Origin: Chloroflexota bacterium
Lineage (GTDB): Bacteria; Chloroflexota; Anaerolineae; JACRMK01
Assembly: GCA_016200765.1 (NCBI GenBank)
Contig: JACQEC010000144.1
Span: 1-24,645 of the forward strand
DNA length: 24,645 bases
Direction of reading: 5' to 3'
Position 1 is the stretch's first letter, and every line of letters begins with the position of its first letter. This document shows, piece by piece, positions 20,284 through 24,645 of this stretch. A model generated the notes under the pieces. It was not told the DNA's origin. It searched no databases and saw nothing but the letters and a program-made list of their open reading frames with translations. A program made the translations under genes and the position numbers.

Positions 20284-21162
20284 ATGTATTCAACGATTAT
20301 TTCGGTAAGCGATCTTCAGCGGCTCATGGCGGCGCCGGCGCCGCTCGTCATCTGCGACTGCCGCCACCGGCTCGGCGTGGCGGGCGCGGGCTATCAGTTG
20401 TACCGGCAAGGGCACATCGCCGGAGCCATCTTTGCCGATCTCGACCGCCAATTATCCGCGCGGCCGGGCATGACGCCCCACGGCCACTCCGGCCGCCACC
20501 CCCTGCCGGAGCCGGAAGCATGGCTGAAGACGTTGGGCGAGTGGGGCATCACGCCGGCCACGCAGGTCGCGGCCTACGACGATGCGGGCGGAGCCTACGC
20601 CGCCCGGCTCTGGTGGATGCTGCGCTCGGTGGGGCATCAGGCGGTGGCGGTGCTGAACGGCAGTCTGCAAGCGTGGGCCGCCGCGGGCGGCTCGTTAGAA
20701 ACGTCCGAGACACAGCCCACCCCGGCGCCGTCGCCGTATCCCGCGCCGGCGCGCTATGAGCGACTGATGACGATCGCCGAGGTGCGAGAGGCCATGGAAT
20801 TGCCCGGGCCGCGCCGCCCGCTGTTGGTGGACGCGCGTGCCCCGAATCGCTATCGCGGAGAGGGCGAGACCGTGGACGCGCTGGCCGGGCATATCCCCGG
20901 CGCGCTGAACCGCTACTACATGGACAACCTGAACCCCGACGGCGCCTTTCGCGCGCCGCAGGAATTAAGAAGCGGGTTCCAGCCGCTGATTGAGCGAGCC
21001 GGAGAGCGCGCGGTGGTGATGTACTGCGGCTCCGGCGTCTCGGCCTGCCACAACCTGCTGGCGCTGGAGATTGCGGGACTACCGGCGGCGCGGCTCTTCC
21101 CGAATTCGTGGAGCGGGTGGAGCAGTACGCCGGGTCTGCCGGTGGCAACGGGCGACGAGTAA
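20284..21162 (+). CDS. Two-domain rhodanese, 3-mercaptopyruvate sulfurtransferase type
   Basis: The product has 292 residues, typical for tandem-domain rhodaneses. The N-terminal domain (about 1-135: LVICDCRHRLGVAGAGYQLY, HIAGAIFADLDRQLS, GGAYAARLWWMLRSVGH) is catalytically silent. The C-terminal domain has the active loop CGSGVSAC with Cys248. A CG[ST]GV loop is typical of 3-mercaptopyruvate sulfurtransferases, whereas thiosulfate sulfurtransferases usually carry CRKGVT; the substrate assignment therefore rests on the loop alone. These enzymes move sulfur from mercaptopyruvate to cyanide or thiol acceptors in the cytosol. It is 59 bases from gene B and 66 bases from miaB, all on the same strand. 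Confidence 0.88.
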   Translation: MYSTIISVSDLQRLMAAPAPLVICDCRHRLGVAGAGYQLYRQGHIAGAIFADLDRQLSARPGMTPHGHSGRHPLPEPEAWLKTLGEWGITPATQVAAYDDAGGAYAARLWWMLRSVGHQAVAVLNGSLQAWAAAGGSLETSETQPTPAPSPYPAPARYERLMTIAEVREAMELPGPRRPLLVDARAPNRYRGEGETVDALAGHIPGALNRYYMDNLNPDGAFRAPQELRSGFQPLIERAGERAVVMYCGSGVSACHNLLALEIAGLPAARLFPNSWSGWSSTPGLPVATGDE

Positions 21163-21170
21163 TTTCTTTC

Positions 21171-21183
21171 CTCCCGGCGGGAG
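21171..21183. terminator. Short hairpin between rhodanese and miaB
   Basis: CTCCC-GGC-GGGAG is a 5-bp GC-rich stem with a 3-base loop, 9 bases after the rhodanese stop. No T-run follows on the plus strand, so termination would be weak. The T-rich side (TTTCTTTC) precedes the stem. Confidence 0.25.
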
Positions 21184-21228
21184 CCGCGATGCTCATGCGC
21201 GGGAGCCGGGGAACAAAGGCGTAGTTTG

Positions 21229-22626
21229 ATGAGAAAAACGTACCACATCTGGACCGAAGGCTGTCAAATGAACATCGCCGACTCCCAGCGGGTCGCGGTG
21301 GAGTTAGAGCGGCTTGGCTATGCCCACAGCGAGCGGGCGGAAGCGGCTGACGTGATCGTGCTCAACACCTGCGTGGTGCGCCAGCAGGCCGAGGAGAAGG
21401 CCGTTGGCCGCCTCTCCGCGCTCAAGCCGCTGAAGGCGCAGAGGCCGGACGCCGTCCTCGCCCTGATGGGCTGTATGGTTGGCGTGAAAGACGCGGCGCC
21501 CCTGCGCGCGCGCTTCCCTTATGTGGACGTGTTCATGCCGCCGTCGGAGCCCGCGCCGCTCGTCGCCTTCCTGAAGGCGCGCGGGACAGACCCCGGCGAG
21601 GACATCGCGCGGCAAGAGACCGGCGAGCGTTATGCCATACAGGACGGATTCCGCCTGCCCGTGACCGACGCGAGCAAGGTCACGGCGCATATCCCCATCA
21701 TCTACGGCTGTAACCACGTCTGCACCTTCTGCATCATCCCCTACCGGCGCGGGCAAGAGCGCAGTCGTTCCATCAGCGAGATCGCGCGCGAGGCGCGCGC
21801 GCTGGCCGCGCAAGGCGTGAAAGAGGTCACGCTGTTGGGGCAGATTGTAGATCGCTACGGCTGCGACGTGGACGACGGGCCGCGCCTGCCGGACTTACTG
21901 CGCGTCTTGAACGACGTGGAGGGGCTGGAGCGCGTTCGCTTTCTGACCTCGCACCCCAACTACCTGAACGACGACCTGCTCGACGCGGTCGCCGCCCTGC
22001 CGAAAGTCATGCCGCACATCGAGGTGCCGGTGCAGGCCGGCGACGATGCCATCCTCAAAGAGATGCGGCGCGGTTACACGGTGGACGAGTACCGCGCGCT
22101 GGTCGGCAAGATACGCGCCGCCCTGCCCGGCTGTTCCATCGCCACCGATATTATCGTCGGCTTTCCGGGCGAGACGGAACAACAGTTCATGGGCACCTAC
22201 GACCTGTTAGCGGAACTGCGCCTGGACGTGGCGCATCTGGCGATGTACTCCCCGCGCCCGCACACCGCGTCCGCGCGCCGCATGGCCGACGACGTGCCGC
22301 CCGACGAAAAACTGCGCCGCCTCAAGGCGCTGGACGCCCTGCAGGAGAACATCTCCAGCGCCATCAACGCCGGGCTGGTCGGCCAGACATTGCCGGTGCT
22401 GGTTGAGGATCAGCACAAGGGAAAGTGGCGCGGGCGCACGCCGACGAATAAACTGGTCTTCTTCGAGGACGGCGCGGCGAGGAGGGCGGGTCAGATAGTG
22501 CCGTTGACCATTATCAGCAGTGGCGCGTGGTCCATGCAGGGCGCGCTGGCGGGTTCCACGCCATCGGTGGATGAGCGCGCGGCGCCGCGCTCTATGCGAG
22601 AGTTGCTAACCGTCTCATCATTTTAG
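21229..22626 (+). CDS. miaB: tRNA-2-methylthio-N6-dimethylallyladenosine synthase
   Basis: The product has 465 residues, the usual MiaB length. It adds a methylthio group at C2 of i6A37 in tRNAs reading U-starting codons. The three domains are in order: UPF0004 with cluster ligands Cys12 (EGCQMN), Cys48 (LNTCVV) and Cys82 (MGCM); radical-SAM with CNHVCTFC at 161-168 binding the second 4Fe-4S cluster, plus VGFPGETEQQF; and a C-terminal TRAM domain (about 376-445: VGQTLPVLVEDQHKGKWRGRTPTNKLVFF). The TEGCQMNIADS start distinguishes it from RimO. ATG 21229 is preferred to TTG 21226; AAAGG sits 9 bases upstream. Confidence 0.92.
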   Translation: MRKTYHIWTEGCQMNIADSQRVAVELERLGYAHSERAEAADVIVLNTCVVRQQAEEKAVGRLSALKPLKAQRPDAVLALMGCMVGVKDAAPLRARFPYVDVFMPPSEPAPLVAFLKARGTDPGEDIARQETGERYAIQDGFRLPVTDASKVTAHIPIIYGCNHVCTFCIIPYRRGQERSRSISEIAREARALAAQGVKEVTLLGQIVDRYGCDVDDGPRLPDLLRVLNDVEGLERVRFLTSHPNYLNDDLLDAVAALPKVMPHIEVPVQAGDDAILKEMRRGYTVDEYRALVGKIRAALPGCSIATDIIVGFPGETEQQFMGTYDLLAELRLDVAHLAMYSPRPHTASARRMADDVPPDEKLRRLKALDALQENISSAINAGLVGQTLPVLVEDQHKGKWRGRTPTNKLVFFEDGAARRAGQIVPLTIISSGAWSMQGALAGSTPSVDERAAPRSMRELLTVSSF

Positions 22627-22661
22627 ACAATACGCCGTGGCTGGCAGGGAGTCGAGCAGGG

Positions 22662-22907
22662 CTAGATTTCAACGTCTTCGAGTTTGACCCCGCGCGCGGA
22701 GCGCAGGCTTTGTCTCGCGCGCGCGATACGTTGGAGAAAGCGCGGGTCATGCTCTAGCCGGTACTCAAACCAATCATCTTCCGAAGCAAAGCCAATCAGC
22801 AACCCGGCCGGTTTGCCATGGCGGGTAATGAGGACTTCTTCCTTCTCGGCCAGGCGCAAGTATTTGGACAAATCATCCTTGACTTCATTCAGCGCCGCGG
22901 TCTTCAC
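22662..22907 (-). CDS. Phd/YefM-like antitoxin
   Basis: The product has 81 residues. The N-terminus fits the Phd/YefM fold: KTAALNEVKDDLSKYLRLAEKEEVLITRHGKPAGLLIG, which in this family dimerises and binds operator DNA. The C-terminal half (EYRLEHDPRFLQRIARARQSLRSA) would wrap and neutralise a toxin. It is the last gene of a three-gene operon: its ATG overlaps the stop of the DUF2283 gene. No Doc or RelE-like toxin lies after it; the partner is more likely the first gene of the operon or an unlinked toxin. Confidence 0.8.
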   Translation of the reverse strand: MKTAALNEVKDDLSKYLRLAEKEEVLITRHGKPAGLLIGFASEDDWFEYRLEHDPRFLQRIARARQSLRSARGVKLEDVEI

Positions 22908-23116
22908 GCGGTGATGGCCTCAAAAGCAATTTGCAAGCGCTTGGGCTCTGCCGTCGAAAAGTTCAGTTTTTCAAAGCCGATCACTCGTCCGGCGCGGTCT
23001 TTCATCAGGATCACTTCATCGCCGGTCTCTTCGCAGACGTATTCATCTTGCGGCTTGCCGAACCAAACGGTTAGCGTATTCCCCGCTTCATCGTAAAACA
23101 CTTTTACTTGGGCCAT
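22904..23116 (-). CDS. DUF2283 protein
   Basis: The product has 70 residues with the DUF2283 pattern: KVFYDEAGNTLTVWFGKP, then EETGDEVILMKDRAGRVIGFEKLNFS. The family forms a small beta-sheet protein of unknown biochemistry that is often found beside a DUF4258/PBECR-like toxin, where it may act as antitoxin. Here it overlaps the end of such a gene by 13 bases and the start of a Phd-like gene by 4, so all three are coupled. Confidence 0.82.
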   Translation of the reverse strand: MAQVKVFYDEAGNTLTVWFGKPQDEYVCEETGDEVILMKDRAGRVIGFEKLNFSTAEPKRLQIAFEAITA

Positions 23117-23445
23117 AACAACTCTCCTTCTTTGATGGCGTCGGTCGGGTAAGCCGTTATCAAAAAGCCTTCCTCATCAAGTCGTTTGGCAACAGCACAG
23201 ACCCATCGCCCGACTCGTTCTGGTCGGTAGAACAAGTATACAGCCGGATCGCTTTTGCTCTGCCGGATTTCGCTAGGATTTTGAAGCGCGTCCTTGACGT
23301 CATTTTCGTGCTCTGCCATAACAGGGTGCTTGACTGTGATAATCAACTCCCAATGGGAGCGTATGACGCGCACGCGAAAGCCGAGTGGAGTTGGAGCTTG
23401 AAAAAGCATTGTATCTGGCGATGAGGCGTCAGCCATGGTCCTCAT
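23104..23445 (-). CDS. PBECR/DUF4258-like putative toxin
   Basis: The product has 113 residues from ATG 23445 or 110 from ATG 23436. The body (SHWELIITVKHPVMAEHENDVKDALQNPSEIRQSKSDPAVYLFYRP ... VCAVAKRLDEEGFLITAYPTDAIKEGELLW) has the layout of small RNase-like toxins of the BECR fold: the His in a KHP motif, the conserved Arg in EIRQS, and the ITAYPTDAIK stretch. The family belongs to the same broad fold as RelE and barnase-like nucleases. It is first in an overlapping operon with DUF2283 and Phd-like proteins. Function as a toxin is inferred, not shown. Confidence 0.72.
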   Translation of the reverse strand: MRTMADASSPDTMLFQAPTPLGFRVRVIRSHWELIITVKHPVMAEHENDVKDALQNPSEIRQSKSDPAVYLFYRPERVGRWVCAVAKRLDEEGFLITAYPTDAIKEGELLWPK

Positions 23446-23449
23446 TGTA
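23444..23449 (-). promoter_or_regulatory. Possible -10 element of the toxin-antitoxin-like operon
   Basis: TACAAT on the minus strand overlaps the first possible ATG (23445) and lies 7 bases before the second (23436). If it is the -10 element, the message would begin at the second ATG and be leaderless, which favours that start. Confidence 0.35.
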
Positions 23450-23525
23450 ACTCTGATTGGGATAATTGGGATAAAGGGAAGTTGAAGCGGGGCTCCTGAA
23501 AAGTTGTTAGTGACGAAATTCGCTC

Positions 23526-23665
23526 CCGCTGGACTCCCGCTGGTCGCAAATCCAGCGGCCTTCAGTGGCGGATATGGCTATCCGCCACGAGCGAAGAGCG
23601 GAATCCTGCCAGCAGGCAAGAGGCTTTTGTGCCGCGCGGGCGAGCAGGGCCGCCTGCTCGCCCGC
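23526..23665. repeat. Cluster of strong hairpins downstream of the SPFH gene
   Basis: The gap 23446-23675 has no gene. It holds a perfect 10-bp stem with a 4-base loop at 23565-23588 (GTGGCGGATA / TATCCGCCAC), a perfect 13-bp stem with a 4-base loop at 23636-23665 (GCGGGCGAGCAGG / CCTGCTCGCCCGC), and smaller palindromes such as CCGCTGG...CCAGCGG near 23538-23558. The 13-bp stem begins about 11 bases after the SPFH stop on the minus strand and could end its transcript, although no T-run follows. Confidence 0.6.
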
Positions 23666-23675
23666 ACGTACACCG

Positions 23676-24611
23676 CTACTGGGCGTCGCCGTTCTTCATG
23701 CCGCGCGCCAGCGCGGTGAGGCCGCTCAGGCCGCCTAGCCCCATCGTCTCCACCGCCGACGAGGGCACAATCACCAGCGCCCCGCGCTCCTTCAGCCCTT
23801 CAAACAACATATTCATCGCGCGCAGGTGCAGCGCCGCTGTGTTGTCGCCATAAACCTCGGCCGCCGCGCGGAACGAATGCGCGATCTGCTGTTCCGACTC
23901 GCCGAGGATCACCCGCGCCTGCCGCTCGCGCTCGGCCTGCGCCTGCCGGCTCATCGCGTCTTCGAGCGCCGCCGGAATGACCACATCACGGATTTCAACC
24001 GACTGCACCGTCACGCCCCACGGCGTCGTGCGTTGGTCAATGATCTTCTGTAATTCGGCGTCAATCTTCTCGCGCCCGACGAGGATATCGGCCAAGATCA
24101 TCTTGCCGATGATGTCTCGCAGGGCGGTCTGCGCGGCCCAGCTAATCGCCTCGCGATAGTTCTCCACCTCCAGCGCCGCCTTTTTCGCGTCCCACACCAT
24201 CCAGAACAGCACGGCGTCCACGTCTATCGGCACCGTGTCCATCGTCAGCGTCTTTTCGGCGTTGAACGACGTGACCATCACGCGGTGATCAATCCACGAA
24301 GGGATAGCCTCAACCAGCGGCACGATCCAGAACAGCCCCGGCCCGGCCAGTTGCTCGAATTTGCCGAAGCGCAGCACAATCGCCTTCTCCCACTGGTTCC
24401 CAATCTTGAGCGCAAACAGGATGTAGAGCGCGGGCAGCGCCGAGAGGAGCAGGTAGACCGGCACGCTGTTGCGCGCCAGCTGACTGGCGGCGTAACTGGC
24501 CCACAGGCCGAGCAGCGCGATCACCACGGCCAGCGTGATGGAAATGGGATTGGTTTGCTTGAGATCGGCATACGTCATTTTGCGTCTTGATGACTCAAAT
24601 TTGGGCGCCAT
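23676..24611 (-). CDS. SPFH/stomatin-family membrane protein (slipin-like)
   Basis: The product has 311 residues. Start ATG 24611 has a strong ribosome binding site (AGGAGG at 24619-24624). Two hydrophobic segments at about residues 23-43 and 50-70 anchor it. The SPFH domain follows: EKAIVLRFGKFEQLAGPGLFWIVPLVEAI, then TMDTVPIDVDAVLFWMV, REAISWAAQTALRDIIGKM, WGVTVQSVEIRDVVIPAALEDAMSRQAQAERERQARVI. The C-terminus has the coiled-coil heptad region and a Gly-rich hydrophobic tail (VETMGLGGLSGLTALA). Family members form large membrane cages or rafts that regulate membrane proteins. Stomatins are often paired with an NfeD-like gene, which is not seen here; it could lie upstream beyond the window. 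Confidence 0.9.
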   Translation of the reverse strand: MAPKFESSRRKMTYADLKQTNPISITLAVVIALLGLWASYAASQLARNSVPVYLLLSALPALYILFALKIGNQWEKAIVLRFGKFEQLAGPGLFWIVPLVEAIPSWIDHRVMVTSFNAEKTLTMDTVPIDVDAVLFWMVWDAKKAALEVENYREAISWAAQTALRDIIGKMILADILVGREKIDAELQKIIDQRTTPWGVTVQSVEIRDVVIPAALEDAMSRQAQAERERQARVILGESEQQIAHSFRAAAEVYGDNTAALHLRAMNMLFEGLKERGALVIVPSSAVETMGLGGLSGLTALARGMKNGDAQ

Positions 24612-24645
24612 GTTGGTTGCCTCCTTGATTGACTAACACTTTCGA

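Noticed and set aside
1..24645. CRISPR arrays, rRNA or tRNA genes
   Set aside because: I saw no regularly spaced identical repeats and no sequence able to fold as a full tRNA; this was by eye only.

Overview
The window is high-GC bacterial DNA, dense in genes and lacking rRNA, tRNA or CRISPR arrays that I could see. The gene content suggests Chloroflexota, probably an Anaerolineae-like lineage. The hints are tandem divergent thymidylate-kinase-like genes, a LysM/M23 wall protein with a Ser/Asp/Pro linker, extended -10 promoters lying almost on the start codon, and many REP/MITE-like repeats. No taxonomic marker gene is present, so this is only moderately supported.

Left part (1-6400). A 5'-truncated and a complete thymidylate-kinase-like gene overlap by 4 bases. 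They are followed by a repeat-rich gap, a CHAD-domain gene (-), a LysM + M23 cell-wall protein (+), an SDR dehydrogenase (+) and an HtrA-like protease without a signal peptide (-). Two of the convergent gaps share a 21-bp repeat. Next comes a lower-GC DUF262/DUF1524 (GmrSD-type) gene (6654-8495) that looks horizontally acquired, then a small unknown gene, a HicB-like/DinB-like fusion, and an overlapping operon: HD-domain hydrolase, four-TM membrane protein and a conserved unknown protein (called A here). A is followed by a broken gene (B').

Central part (12194-18785). This is a lasso-peptide-type RiPP cluster. One minus-strand operon encodes a PqqD-like recognition protein (B1), an asparagine-synthetase-like macrolactam synthetase (C), a transglutaminase-like leader protease (B2) and a family-5 nucleotidyltransferase. 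A second encodes an HprK-like kinase and a PAPS sulfotransferase. Between them, on the opposite strand, is a 62-codon gene with a strong ribosome binding site. Its product has a W-x-x-P-x-L leader motif and a short tail ending in Gly-Pro-Ser, and it is my candidate precursor. It lies between two ~61-bp direct repeats, with a possible decayed precursor end before the first. The predicted flow is: B1 binds the leader, B2 cuts it off, C closes the ring, and kinase, sulfotransferase and nucleotidyltransferase may decorate the product. No exporter is in the window.

The cluster is bracketed by two same-orientation copies of an A-B gene pair. The left copy keeps A and has a broken B; the right copy keeps B and has a broken A. 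This is what duplication, or single-crossover insertion of the cluster followed by complementary loss, would leave behind.

Right part (18786-24645). A repeat-rich 700-bp gap with a ~300-bp inverted-repeat element leads to broken A and intact B. After these come a two-domain rhodanese (3-mercaptopyruvate sulfurtransferase type), miaB, a three-gene overlapping toxin-antitoxin-like operon (PBECR/DUF4258-like, DUF2283, Phd-like) and an SPFH/stomatin-family membrane protein.
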